The notes under the pieces are model-generated. The model was not told the origin of the DNA. It was given only the letters and a program-made list of their open reading frames with translations, and did not search any database. The position numbers and the translations under genes were made by a program. This document shows positions 54,301-63,661 of a DNA stretch of 64,000 nt, one piece after another; the stretch's first letter is position 1, and the number at the start of each line of letters is the position of its first letter. This stretch comes from Phoronis australis (taxonomy: Eukaryota > Phoronida > Phoronidae): positions 164,399-228,398 of the forward strand of contig NMRA01000296.1 in the NCBI GenBank assembly GCA_002633005.1, written 5' to 3'.

Positions 54301-57300
54301 GCACAATATTCAACGGGTCCTAGCTTTTTTGTGATTGGCTACTATGTTCCAACTTAAGACCGATATTCTAGAAAAAGCCATCTTCAGGTTTTTTATTCTG
54401 AATAAATCCTTGTTTTGGATTCTAGTTTTGTTCAAGTAACCAAGGAAACATTTTTGTTTGAATTTTGCTTGATACTATGCTGCTTGATAAAGGCACCTTC
54501 TCACTTTCCTAATAAAATATTCTTTTGTTCAAAAGGATTTTTAAGATAAGAATCAACATTACATTGCATGCAATAACTGAATGGTATTCAACATTATCAT
54601 CGAGGAATTACTGCCGAAACTCTTGACTAACAGATGTTCATAGCTACTTGTACAGTTCGATGTTCTAACAGAAAGTCATGTGTTACAATCGTTTATTACT
54701 AGGCAACAGATGAGACAGAAATGGCCACATATCGGAAGAAACTGTGTGAATGGGAAGATGAGCTCTATCGACAGAAGCATGAGTTCACGATAACCGAAGA
54801 CGATATGAACGCTGAAAAAAGGATTCTGGACTATGATGAGCCTAGCAGGCCATCGACAGGTTCTCAATATCCTCTTGTGGAACCAAGCCCAAGGCCAAGT
54901 TCCACTGACTCGCTCAGTAAATACAAGGTGAATTCTCTTTGTTCTTCAATATGGAGATATTTTTCAATTCAGGAACCAGTGAATGAGAAAATGCATCATC
55001 ATGTCAAATACTCCTACATAATTATCTGCTGTGCTTACCAAATATTATAATACAAAACCAATACATCATTCAGTGAGTATGCATTTACCAATCTCAGGTG
55101 CGTATTGAAAAATTTCGATAGCTTTTCTTTTACGATTGCAGACGTTGCCACCTATTAAAACAAAGTCGGCTGACATTGAACGAAGTCTGAAGAAGTATGC
55201 TGAGAAATTCAACAAGGAATTCTGGGCCAAGCCAGAACCACCCACACCCTTCCTTGTGCATCTGGGCGTGACAGCTCGCACTCACAACGTGTTAGAATAT
55301 CAGATGAACTTCCCTGAAGAGTACATTGAATGCTTTGTAGACAGGTAAGTACTGGATAATATAAAGACTATGATCGCTGTTATGTTGATCTTTTTCATTG
55401 GAGTCTATGATGTCTTTAATGAGCTGCTTTGCCCGACTGTCTGTTCTTACATTGTCATATGGACTGGTGGCGGCCATGATGGCTGTAAGATGGCAGTGGC
55501 AGATCTATGATTTTAATTAGTCTCGTTATGAGAATAGAAGGTCATTTATCGGGAGGGTTTTGTCCTCCTTAACCCCCACGTTTACTCTCAGCATGTTGCC
55601 AGTGTTAAGCAATTGTTTTGACCTCTCATGATGGTCAAACGTAATTCAAAATTTCAGACAGCTCATCCTCTACAGTACTTTTAGTGTTGACATCTATCGC
55701 TTGCTTTGTTTTGTATTTATTCTGTTATTTCAGCTATTCGCAAAGGTTCATTTTGTGTGTGATACTTAACACTTCAGGTTTTACATTAATTATGACATCA
55801 ATAGTCTTTTTTATTTACTTTGTTATTGAAATGTTGTACTGTAATAATGGTTGTTATAGCTTATGTCTTGATGCGGTTATTCACATGCAATAACTCTCAT
55901 GACATTACTTGAGAAATAACCTCAGACAACTGGCAGAGCCTCAATTGTCTATTATTCAAAGGGAAATTATATTATGAACAAGACTTTAGTTTTCTCTTGA
56001 ATATGTGGTATTAATGTGTTAAACTGTACGTGTAAACACCCATCCTAGTCATGAAGTTTATCATTGACTCCCTTTGTTGAATTTACACGTTAATGACTTG
56101 ACTGTGTGATTAATTCGTTGCACTCGTTATTTCTAAAAGACAAATTCAGATTGGACTGGCGTAAGTGAACAGCATGGTTGCACCTTTCATCTTCACCACT
56201 AACATGCACACTTTATGATTGGAAAGCAAGGTGGAGAAACAGTTCAGTGCCTGGACTTATGAGTAGTCTTCCAAGCCACTGTCAGTCACAGATCTGATAC
56301 GCTTTGACTTGTTTGCTGTGTGCCGCAGTGTACTCTACCCAATCAAGCTTGAGTCAGAGATACCCTGCCCAATAAACTGTGAGTTACAAATACTCTGACC
56401 AATCAGATGTGAGTCATATCTACTCTGGCCAATCTAGCATGAGTTACAGATACTCTGACCAATAAGCTGTGAGTCATAGCTATTCTGGCCTATCAAGCAC
56501 AGAGTTAACATGTCTGACAATTTATGAGTCCAGTATACGGATTACTGTAAAGAGTCATTCTTCAATTTGGAACAAAATGTATCGGAATAAAATTTTGTTT
56601 TATCAGCTTTCACATCAAACACAGGAACAAGCTTTTACGCCACTTTACCGCACCCTGTACCTAGAGAATGCATGGTGAAATTACAAGCATTTTAGGTGTC
56701 TGACAAGCATTTGAAAAAACACGACAATTATGGCACATACTTTTTGTTTTTGAGTTTAAAGAAATGTTCTCACATTTCTCCACCTTGTTACACAAGTTAT
56801 TTGCTTCACGCCTTTTCTACTATACATTCTGTTCTGCTGCAGTGCTAGTTCCAGACATGTACATTACATATATATCCCTGAGAACCCCATCATGATAAAC
56901 TTGCATCATTGACCATATTCTCAATAACTGGTCTTCCAGTACCTTCCCCGTTCAATTCTGTTGAGTGAACCTTGACCTTTTAGTTACCTTTGACCCTTAC
57001 CTACCCAAGGATATTGTGCAGTATCAGGTTATTTTCGTGGTGGCGCTGCCATTCTCACTGGTTATATATCAATTAACTTTAAAATTTGTTCATGGTGATC
57101 ACTTTCTGCACTTGAAATTGGGATTAAAACGGGTCTTCTTTTTGGTAAAATACATTTTATTTATGAGATTATGTGCTTTTGTGCTTCCTCATTTGCACAG
57201 TGTTCTGTGTAATTGTAATCTTGATTAACTCTCGGATTTCTGGTATCTGCAAAAGATGGTATTAATGCAGTTAATCTTTTACAACTTCAATGCTTAATCA

Positions 57301-60300
57301 GCAGGGATTTTTATTACCAGCGCAGTTTCCTAAAGAAATGATGTTTATTTTCTTGTCAAGAAATCAATGATTTTATGATTAAAAGTTATGTGGCAAATTT
57401 GCCATTGGCTTTTAATTTACCTTCGTTTGATTTTGTTCACGGTTTCAGACATAAAGTTTCCACAAAATGTGTCAACCTTTTTTAAACTACTCTAGGGCTA
57501 CTGGATGTCTAGGTGTTGAATGTGACCTTTACGTCCAGTTGTGCCGAGCCTCTTTTTTACATTGCAGTTGCTGCAAATTCTCTTCTGGCTTTATGAGCTT
57601 CAAATATCTTAATTTCTAAGAGCTGACTACTTAAGTGAGAATTATAATGTCAGTTTCGGATCGAGTAAATCAGTTTTTCATTTTAAATTTTTAAACTATG
57701 AATGCAAAAACAATATTCATTTCAAAATTAAAGGATTATATTCAAAGAAATCTGCTGTCACGTTTCTTTTTTGAATTTTGTATTTTCTAAACTCAAAATT
57801 AGGCCTATCACAAGCCAAGTATGTCAGTTTATGCAATTTGATAAACTCCTTTAAAACTTCATTTTAACTAATACTTATTAAAGTTAAATATTAAGACTAT
57901 AACTGTTGGATGACACACATTAAACATGATTATTACTCTCTTAGATGAACTCATTTTCCTCTTATTAGGACATTGTGGGATTTTCGTCGTTTATTAATCA
58001 AATATTTGCCATGTCCTGAGGCAGTTGATACATCCTGTGTCCCTTTTAGGGAGTTGAACGAGCGTGTGTGTGGCACCAACATTAGGCAAGACATGAGGAC
58101 GAGTCCAGTGGAGATGGTGGTGTGTCAGGAACCTGAGCTGGATATTGTGACAGGTGCCATGACGGAGATTATCAGGTAGGGGAATGCTATTGTTCTGCGC
58201 ACCTGATGAAATGTAGTCAGAGGGACCATGGTAGAGATTATCAAGTAGGGGAATGCTATTGTTCTGTGCACCTGATGAAATATAGTAAGAGGGACCATGG
58301 TAGAGATTGTCAGGTAGGGGAATGCTATTGTTCTGTGCACCTGATGAAATGTTGTCAGAGGGACCATGGTAGGAATTACTAGGTAGGGGAATGTTACTGT
58401 TCTGCAAACCCGGTGAATACATAGTCATAGGGATTATCAGGTGGGGGGAACACTGTTGTTGTTGTTTACATCTTATAAGTAGTCATGGGTGCCATAGAAG
58501 AGTTATCAGGTTGGCAAACACTACTGTTCTTTACCCCTGATTTATAGTCATGAGTGACATGACAAAGATCATCAGGTAGGGGAACACTGTCGTTTTGTTC
58601 TCTGATGACTTAAATCATGCCTGCAATGACGGCCGGGTTATCAGGCTGGAGAACACTGTCGTTATGGCAGTTTTACAAAATGCATTCTGTAGACATGCGC
58701 TATGATATAGAATTGCATGAATGTATCAACAGCTGGAATCTTAACTGATACGTTCAAAATATCTGACACAAATTAATGAGAGTGTATTAAATTATTGAAA
58801 AATGTTCACCAAAACTTTTCCACTACTATTATGAAATCTCACCAAGTTTGGACAAAAATAATTCCTATAATCCTTTTTATGATATTTCTTGGTCTTCTTA
58901 CATTGTTGTGATTGCCCACAATTTTTAAAAAATATTGTTTGTTTGTAGGTGCATTACTGACCTCAACTATGCTTTACTGTAGACTGAGCTAATAAAATAT
59001 CTTTCACAGATAAAACGAGAAACTAAAATTTCGCCTTTCAGTCATGTTGCATAGTACGTTTGGTGAGATTTTACTAGGCTTCTGGCTCTAATGAGATTTC
59101 CAGACCAAGAATTGTTAGTCTTCATATGCGTCACCTGTTGGTCATATCACGTGACCTGTAGTTAAGTCTGAAAAGATCTCTGCCCCGACTGGAGTTCGAA
59201 CTCGGGACTTTCTGTAAGTCGACGTGCAGACGCTCTCCACTGAGCTATCGGGACTACTATCAGATCGATTGTAGAAAACCAAACAGACTTAATAGAAAGC
59301 ATTTTACCCAAACTTAGGTGTGCATACACATTTTGTCGTAAGTCAATGCATTGATGTTGTATAAGTAAGAATTATTAGTCTTTGTATGCACCCTCTGTTG
59401 CTTATACGATATATCAAAAATGCACTGATTTATAACAACACAATTATGTACTATGTTTTTTTAGTTGTCTCCTTCAGAAACATAGTCTTGGAGTGCTTGA
59501 TTTTGAAAAAGTTGAGCCACCTATTGAAAATTTAGCGTCATTGCTTGAAATGTTTCAGAGGGTTGCTGGATGACACAGATTTCCATGGAGCCTGTCAAAA
59601 GATCGGGAAAGAACCAACGCCTTACTTTCAACAGTTTGGCGACAAACCATCGCCGCCACCATCAGCGGCCTCTGTTATTGAGAGCCACATGTCAGTGAGC
59701 GAAGATCTCAACACCATCAGTCCAGGACTGGAAGAGAGGTTGGGAAGTGGACTTAGCGCAGAAGATCTCGCCTCTCCTGTTCAATCACAAACCACTGTAG
59801 AGCCAGCTGAAGCCAATGAGCCAGATGCTGAACTACAGGTACTTCAAGTCGACTATTGCAAAATTGTCACTCTAAGCTCAGATGTACCCAAATTTCCTTT
59901 GACTTATGATTGTGTAGTAGATAGTAGAACCTAACTCGGGGAAAACAGTTGCTGGGATAAATATTCCAGCGAGTTTTCAGATGCGTGTTTCGTGAAAAAG
60001 GACTTATAAGACTTCAGTCATAAATTTGGTCTTGCACTCCCACTTGACAGTTATAGAAAAGAGGTTTAGCTATAGTAGTACATCACTGTGTGAGTAATAA
60101 TTTGTACAGTAACTGGAACTTAGGGGTATATTCTCAGAGTTGTAGTTTTGCCTGACAAAATTTCTGTCTTATTAGTCTTAAGTCACTTTTCATGAAACAA
60201 GACGCCAGATGTGTGGGGACTTATGCATAAGTAGTTCACCTGATAATGCCCATCATCTAGTGTTGCAGTTGCAGCAATGTTGTTCATTTTATTTTAAAAA

Positions 60301-61596
60301 CTCTATCCTTTTATCAAATTAGGGTTAGATTTTAGGTACTGTTTCACTATCTAGTATTTGGTAAGATGAACTTGTTAAGTTCTGTGTCATATCTGGCATG
60401 TGTAAATATATATGTCGCGTGATGTGGCCAATTTGTGGCATGCAGATCAGACTTAAAAATGTTTGTGATCTGGCATGTGCATTTGCAGATGTTGGAAGAC
60501 CCCGAAAGATGTGCTACACCTGTTGACAAGTCTGACACGGCAATCAAGATGGATGAAGACATTAAAGAACATGCGTTGTTTGAAGCCAGAGAACAGCTCA
60601 AAAGGTATTGCAATGAGTTATTACAATGATTTGATCTTTATATTTGTCACTGTCTCCTTGTTTGTGTATACATTCTTTACTTTGAATGTTGTCAGTAATT
60701 TCAGCAAACCGATTTAAAGCAAAAAATTTTAGGCTTTACAGCATTCAGGTTATTTAAATTTTTTTGCTGTCCACATGTTGAAAATTCTGGGTAGTCCATC
60801 TATGAATATGATCATAGTTTTGTAATTCATACACTTTGCGGTTCAGGGCCCATTGTATCAAAGGCTGTAAATCCAATCTTAGCTAAGATGATGATAACTT
60901 GGATTTTAATTTGCATACAATTTAAATGTAACCCTTGCATATGGTAGTTACATGGCACGCTCCCTCACATAAATTTCACTGCATTCTTAGGAGGTGCTAA
61001 GATGCACTCTTATAAGCATTCTGTTCACAAGCCACATTGCCCCATTGTGTTGTTCAAGCTACACAGTAGAGGCTGGGATACTCTCAACAGAGAGACAGTG
61101 GTTGCATTGAATTGGTTTATTTTGTTGCACACACCGTCCAGTGTCGTCTGCTTGCACTGCGACTGTTCATATCACATCTTAATATCAGTTCTCTTGCTGT
61201 TGTTCTTTAGAGGATTGCCAAATACACCGGGAGTTAATTACTGTTTGAATGTGCACTAAAATTGTGAACACTAATAACACAGTTGGCAATTGAGTGGAGC
61301 ACATCCTTCCAGATGTTTCTTCAAAGTAACCGATAGCAACCCATGGCTCTTTATCAAGAAGTCGAAGTTTATGTCTGAGTAGGATTGTTTCTTCATGTCC
61401 CAGGCTTGTCTGTTGCAGGTTGCCAGAATTTGGAGGACATGTTGAGACCCTGTTGGAGAATACAGTAATTAACATCATCAATGAAGCATTTGAACAGGAC
61501 TTCAATATCACTGCAAGGCCTCGCCTGGTTGCGCTGCCCCCTAGAGTTGGCTCTGGGAGTAAATGTAGAGTGAAACCTGCAAATGGCAATGCATGA
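26158..61596 (+). CDS. CFAP65: CFAP65 (cilia and flagella associated protein 65, CCDC108), complete or nearly so
   Basis: Thirty-seven coding exons join in frame to 5361 nt (1786 residues), using one copy of the duplicated exons 25-27. Colinear landmarks shared with animal CFAP65 include GIEVV..WQGWEPG at the start, [42 protein letters not shown] (here [10 protein letters not shown]), MNHTKGKI-like [65 protein letters not shown] and [11 protein letters not shown]-like wording near the C-terminus. The body is a chain of Ig-like ASH/MSP-type domains; the MSP-like one is about residues 755-850. A coiled-coil stretch follows at about 1418-1445. CFAP65 is a ciliary central-apparatus and sperm-flagellar structural protein, and its loss in mammals gives malformed sperm tails. 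Human CFAP65 has a longer, poorly conserved N-terminus. The ATG at 26158 fits the frame, but an upstream coding exon is possible. Confidence 0.96.
27434..27730 (+). repeat. 76-bp tandem array containing the exon 2 acceptor of CFAP65
   Basis: CTCTCTTGCAGTGTACCC or a near copy occurs with CTTGCAG at 27481, 27557, 27633 and 27709, exactly 76 bases apart. The first unit lacks 8 bases. Each unit holds intron sequence, a full polypyrimidine-AG acceptor and the first 15 bases of exon 2 (TGTACCCGGTACAAG in the last). Only the last acceptor is followed by the rest of exon 2. Since 76 is not a multiple of 3, use of an upstream copy shifts the frame. Confidence 0.93.
31762..36908 (+). CDS. CFAP65: CFAP65 coding exons 6-11 (residues 211-487)
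   Basis: Exons: 31762-31904, 32374-32487, 33470-33694, 34962-35111, 35680-35808 and 36840-36908, all with GT-AG ends and consistent phases. They encode ASH-type beta-sandwich repeats ([20 protein letters not shown], then [20 protein letters not shown]) and the segment [12 protein letters not shown]...[17 protein letters not shown]. The introns of roughly 0.5-1.3 kb show no elements except a 21-bp word, GGACTACTTGCCCCCTCCACA, that occurs at 36487 and, except for its last base, again at 36508, in the intron before exon 11. Confidence 0.94.
36487..36528. repeat. 21-bp direct repeat, 2 copies
   Basis: GGACTACTTGCCCCCTCCACA is immediately repeated, with the second copy diverging at its last base, in a CFAP65 intron. 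Confidence 0.8.
37282..37483. mobile_element. Fold-back element with ~65-70 bp imperfect inverted arms
   Basis: The left arm runs ATTATGTAAACAACGAGATA, then GTTTTGGTTTATT and ATTCTCAAGACAAAAGTTCA. The complement of the right arm runs ATTATGTAAACAATGACATA, then TTTCGGTTTATTC and ATTCTCAATACAAAAGTTCA. The loop is about 50 bp. It is a non-coding MITE or fold-back type element inside a CFAP65 intron. No clear target duplication was seen. Confidence 0.75.
37701..43623 (+). CDS. CFAP65: CFAP65 coding exons 12-18 (residues 488-746)
   Basis: Exons: 37701-37730, 38451-38540, 39463-39543, 40630-40770, 41652-41778, 42651-42819 and 43485-43623. Exon 12 is a 30-base microexon ([10 protein letters not shown]) with acceptor TTATTTCAG and a weak donor GTTTGA; it keeps frame whether included or skipped. 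The segment ending [19 protein letters not shown] and the [20 protein letters not shown] repeat match CFAP65. The introns hold a fold-back element (37282-37483), an irregular satellite (39577-40068) and a SINE (40135-40386). Confidence 0.93.
39577..40068. repeat. Irregular satellite of TTTCACATGACAGATCACTA units
   Basis: About twenty imperfect copies of TTTCACATGACAGATCACTATAG-like units, spaced roughly 20-30 bases, begin about 35 bases after the donor of CFAP65 exon 14. The spacing varies more than in the other arrays, indicating an older or recombining array. Confidence 0.85.
40135..40386 (+). mobile_element. tRNA-type SINE in a CFAP65 intron
   Basis: The head carries an A-box-like TAGCCTGGTGG and a B-box-like GGTACGAGTTCC. 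The body includes TAGACCCTTGAGTCAGGTCT and the 3' part CATCTGGTACAATGTGCATC, ending in a T run. It aligns along its length to 45041-45282 and its 3' half to 11438-11531. Confidence 0.78.
43891..44056. repeat. 34-bp minisatellite, about 5 copies
   Basis: GTGCATGGCCAATGTCTTGG or its variant with GGCTAATG starts at 43891, 43925, 43959, 43993 and 44027. The last unit is diverged. It lies in the intron between CFAP65 exons 18 and 19. Confidence 0.92.
44366..49864 (+). CDS. CFAP65: CFAP65 coding exons 19-27, first copy (residues 747-1170)
   Basis: Exons: 44366-44505, 44894-44978, 45765-45923, 46680-46845, 47233-47361, 47991-48141, 48366-48434, 48725-48853 and 49621-49864. They encode the MSP-like domain ([20 protein letters not shown], then [20 protein letters not shown]) and the segment [20 protein letters not shown] to LNRGREIL. 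Exons 25-27 are repeated downstream (49986-50054, 50345-50473, 51211-51454) after an N gap. Only one set fits the reading frame. Confidence 0.93.
45041..45282 (+). mobile_element. tRNA-type SINE in a CFAP65 intron
   Basis: Second, fuller copy of the family: GGCAGTGTGACTTAGTGTG head, B-box GGTTCTAGTCCC, then TAAACCCTTGAGCCAAGTCT, and a 3' part with GCATGCCTGGTACAATGTGT ending in a T-rich tail. Frequent substitutions against 40135-40386 suggest that the copies are old. Confidence 0.78.
45932..46015. repeat. 21-bp tandem repeat, 4 copies
   Basis: TTGTGTTTGATACTGATAC plus two bases recurs at 45932, 45953, 45974 and 45995. It begins 8 bases after the donor of CFAP65 exon 21 (GTGAGAGG). Because the period is a multiple of three, it makes repetitive open frames on both strands, which are not genes. 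Confidence 0.95.
48328..49888 (+). repeat. First copy of a 1.5-kb duplicated segment (CFAP65 exons 25-27)
   Basis: It begins GTGTGCTTTTTATGTCAAAG and ends at the N gap with GTCAGTAA. It repeats at 49948-51478 with scattered substitutions and small indels in introns and eight third-position differences in exons. It also contains a 16-base inverted repeat (CACTCTTCATCAGCAG near 49112 and its complement near 49202). Confidence 0.95.
49889..49947. other. Assembly gap (59 N)
   Basis: A run of N separates the two copies of the duplicated segment. It is a scaffold gap of unknown true content. Confidence 1.
49948..51478 (+). repeat. Second copy of the duplicated segment, with exons 25-27 repeated
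   Basis: Second versions of exons 25 (49986-50054), 26 (50345-50473) and 27 (51211-51454) encode exactly the same residues as the first. This copy is continuous with exon 28, while the first is continuous with exon 24. Splicing exon 27 (ending in phase 0) to a second exon 25 (which completes a codon begun with two bases) would break the frame. Both copies in one transcript would therefore be non-functional. The likely reading is two alleles joined in the assembly. Confidence 0.9.
51738..55344 (+). CDS. CFAP65: CFAP65 coding exons 28-33 (residues 1171-1553)
   Basis: Exons: 51738-52040, 52515-52673, 53287-53430, 53995-54111, 54703-54927 and 55142-55344. They begin [20 protein letters not shown], the most conserved CFAP65 stretch, and include [17 protein letters not shown] and [10 protein letters not shown]. 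Exon 32 carries a charged helical segment ([20 protein letters not shown]) likely to form a coiled coil, followed by a Ser/Pro-rich linker. Exon 33 has TLPPIKTKS and LGVTARTHN, matching the family's order. Confidence 0.94.
53671..53856. mobile_element. Copy B of the dispersed short repeat
   Basis: It starts AATGTTTCATGAAAAGTGAC, then TTCCACTTCACAATTAATGA and GTGTATATTTGCAGAGACCT. The block order is the same as at 4791-4968. It lies in the intron before CFAP65 exon 31. Confidence 0.65.
56339..56507. repeat. 30-bp tandem repeat with CCAAT words, 5-6 copies
   Basis: CCAATCAAGCTTGAGTCAGA-like units start at 56339, 56369, 56399, 56429, 56459 and 56489 (the last reads CCTATC). Each unit carries a CCAAT box and a TGAGT half-site, so the array could in principle bind NF-Y or AP-1 type factors. 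It lies in the 2.7-kb intron between CFAP65 exons 33 and 34. Confidence 0.88.
58050..61596 (+). CDS. CFAP65: CFAP65 coding exons 34-37 (residues 1554-1786)
   Basis: Exons: 58050-58175, 59559-59838, 60489-60604 and 61419-61596 (stop TGA at 61594-61596). Exon 34 ends at MTEIIR and exon 35 begins [20 protein letters not shown], matching the family's IIRGLLED motif. Exon 35 continues into a Pro/Ser/Glu-rich low-complexity region. Exon 37 carries [20 protein letters not shown] and PRLVALPPR, as in the vertebrate C-terminus. The 2.7-kb intron before exon 34 holds a CCAAT-bearing array. Exon 34's donor lies in a 69-bp array. Confidence 0.92.
58146..58660 (+). repeat. 69-bp tandem array containing the exon 34 donor of CFAP65
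   Basis: The true exon end ATTATCAG/GTAGGGGAATG (donor at 58176) recurs as ATCAA/GTAGGGG at 58245, GTCAG/GTAGGGG at 58314 and CTAG/GTAGGGG at 58383, exactly 69 bases apart. Weaker copies follow near 58441, 58509, 58577 and 58643. Each unit includes about 25-30 bases copied from exon 34. The first donor is followed in frame by TAG, so use of any later donor would truncate the protein before the IIRGLLDD segment. The 144-residue minus-strand open frame here is a shadow of the array. Confidence 0.93.
59109..59410. repeat. Direct repeats flanking a tRNA-like insert
   Basis: AAGAATTGTTAGTCTTCATA with a following CACCTGTTGGTCATA at 59109-59154 matches AAGAATTATTAGTCTTTGTA with CCTCTGTTGCTTATA at 59365-59410. 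The pair brackets the tRNA-like sequence at 59181-59254, suggesting a duplicated or inserted module. Confidence 0.6.
59181..59254 (-). pseudogene. tRNA-like sequence (tRNA pseudogene or SINE head)
   Basis: On the minus strand the 74 bases begin GTCCCGATAGCTCAGTGGAG and end CAGTCGGGGCA. The acceptor stem (GTCCCGA with TCGGGGC) pairs over seven positions. The D-arm GCTC/GAGC pairs, and A-box (TAGCTCAGTGG) and B-box (AGTTCGAACTC) motifs are present. The anticodon stem does not form with a normal 7-base loop, and the T-stem has mismatches, so a functional tRNA is unlikely. Confidence 0.65.
59984..60201. mobile_element. Copy C of the dispersed short repeat, with terminal inverted repeats
   Basis: The left end GTGTTTCGTGAAAAAGGACT is inverted at the right end (CTTAAGTCACTTTTCATGAA, then ACAAG). 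The interior contains TCCCACTTGACAGTTATAGA and GGGTATATTCTCAGAGTTGT, matching copies A and B. This copy shows that the family has TIRs. It lies in the intron before CFAP65 exon 36. Confidence 0.68.
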
Positions 61597-62640
61597 GGCC
61601 ACTGTAGTGTCTTGACTGGCTGTTGAAAATAAAAATGGTTTAAATGTTGCAGCATTTTTTCACATCCTGTGAAACTGAACAGAAATTTTATTTTTAGTAC
61701 TTGTCTTTTTTAACGTTTACTTTCTGTGCTACAAGAAATTTTTGATTTCCCAAAAAAATCGGGGAGTAACCTTGTACAATTTGGTTTGGAGAGATCTGCC
61801 ATTGTGTAAAGCGGAATTGCAGGCCTGTTTGAAAGTAAGCTTGTACAATGATAAAGTTATTGGAAGCAACTTCATGGAAGTTTTTGGAAGGACCAATTCA
61901 ATTTGCAAACCTGCTGGAAAAAAACGCTTAGGCTGCAAACTACAGAAGGGGCACATGCCCCACTACCTTCCTTGCTTACTAAGGCTTTGAGAGGACGACA
62001 ATTCCCCCAAATTTAGGCTTCAGATCCCCTTACAGGCAGATTGTTGGAAACAACGGCAGTTCAAACCTTCCCTGTATTGCGCACGTATCGTGTCTCTGGG
62101 TGGAGAAGGGAGTCACTCACACCAACATTTGCAGCAGTTCTAGGTTTTATGCACCTGTGTTCAGATTCAATAACAAGGTCTGGTTAGTCCTAGTTTATCT
62201 TGATCAAAACCGTTCATTTGTGGGTTTTCATTATTTATTGGTCACCATTTGACTTGGTGTAATCTTTTAGCGGGTAATGGTCTGATATAGCATGCTCGAA
62301 TTTTCAGAACCAGTTTTCTCCTCTGAATAACATGCATCAAACTGGTTCTCAAAGTACAAGCACCATATAGACTTTTGCCTTTTAGTCCATCAGATATGAT
62401 GCAGATGTAAATATTTATGGAATGAGTTATACAATGTTAATGGTTTTTCCATTACTTTGTTCAGTATATACATGAATGATTCCTATATTGGTGTAAAAAC
62501 GAGAACATACCATATATGTACATTAACACTTTTTGATTGGATTTACTGAAACTTCTATGTTATGTGATATTTCTTATATTGTATAAGGCTGAGTTGTATT
62601 TATAAATAAACAAGCAGTTGCTGTATGTGTGTGTGTGTTT
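61597..62640 (+). promoter_or_regulatory. CFAP65 3'UTR and poly(A) site
   Basis: AATAAA at 62605-62610 is followed within 20 bases by a GT-rich stretch (TATGTGTGTGTGTGTTT), the classical arrangement of a poly(A) signal with its downstream element. An earlier AATAAA at 61628-61633, 32 bases after the stop, is an alternative for a very short 3'UTR. Confidence 0.6.
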
Positions 62641-62995
62641 CCTGAAGGGTGTTTTTTTCCGACTTTTGTTTCTATGACAGGCAAATACCATGACATGTAA
62701 TAAGGCATTGAGAGCATTTGGGCTTTCTGTCAAAACACTATGCATGATTGGCCAAGTTTAATTTTAACAGGATACTAAATCGCCTTGTTAAGGGCTGACT
62801 ATGGGGAGAGTCACTGAATACATTTTGTAACAGAGTTACAATGGAGTTTTAGCTGAGAAATGCAGATTTCGCCTTTCCTTGGAAATACTAGTCACACACT
62901 AGAAAATGATGGAAGCAATTTTTTGGTAAAATCACGTTAATTGTGTGAAATTGAAGAACGGGTTATGATTCAAGGAAAAACGCCGTCGACATACA

Positions 62996-63128
62996 TACAC
63001 AAAACGTACCGAGAGTGGCGTAGATGAAGTAATATCCCACGAGACATTATTCCGCGTATGTTGTTCCTTCGGTCTCGGTCGATACGCGGAATATTACTTC
63101 ATCTACACCAGTCGAGGTACGTTTTTGT
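62996..63128. mobile_element. Fold-back element with ~40-bp imperfect arms
   Basis: CAAAACGTACC then GTAGATGAAGTAATAT on the left (62999-63035) is inverted on the right (ATATTACTTCATCTAC, then GGTACGTTTT, 63091-63125). TCCGCGTAT also recurs inverted inside. It is probably a MITE-like palindrome downstream of CFAP65. Confidence 0.65.
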
Positions 63129-63661
63129 ATTTATCCCATACGTTTCGAATTCCAAGTAAGTTTCTTTCATTTTTGCGGTAGATTTTTTAAATACTTCACT
63201 CAGACTGTTCACTTGGCGGGTCACATCCTATATGTATGTAGATAAAGTCTCAAATACTGTGTTAAAATTTTCTAATTTATCAATTCGTTTTCGTTTGATG
63301 CAATTTGATTTTTTCGTGGAAGTCATAAAAGTCCTATTCTTGATATCCCTCGTGTCAAAATGGAACATTTTGAAAACAAATCCTAACAGTGAACAAGGCA
63401 AAGTATTTTAGAGCGTCATGTGAATCCGATCAGTTCAGTATTTCTGAGATGGGATTTTCCAAATTTAGACACTGAGTCCGGGGCTGTAAATAAACTTTAG
63501 ATAGTTCCCGCTCACCTCTCACTTTGTTGTTTACATGATAATATTCGTGGATGGCACGTTGTCTTCAACAAACAGAGGGTTAATTCCATATAAATGGGAT
63601 TTAATCGCGATAATTATTTATCACATTTGATAAGGTGTAACGTTCGTGTTGTCTGAAACCA

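Noticed and set aside
57970-58049. Possible earlier start of CFAP65 exon 34 at an ATTAG near 57969
   Set aside because: The CCCTTTTAG acceptor ending at 58049 gives the correct phase after exon 33. The earlier one would add residues in a wrong phase.
57994-58428. 144-residue minus-strand open frame with repeated peptide units (and an 80-residue one in another frame)
   Set aside because: It is produced by the 69-bp array, whose length is a multiple of three, lying antisense to CFAP65 exon 34. There is no gene-like context.
61185-61655. 156-residue minus-strand open frame
   Set aside because: It overlaps the last CFAP65 exon in antisense, and the exon's sense frame is clearly the coding one by homology and splice sites.
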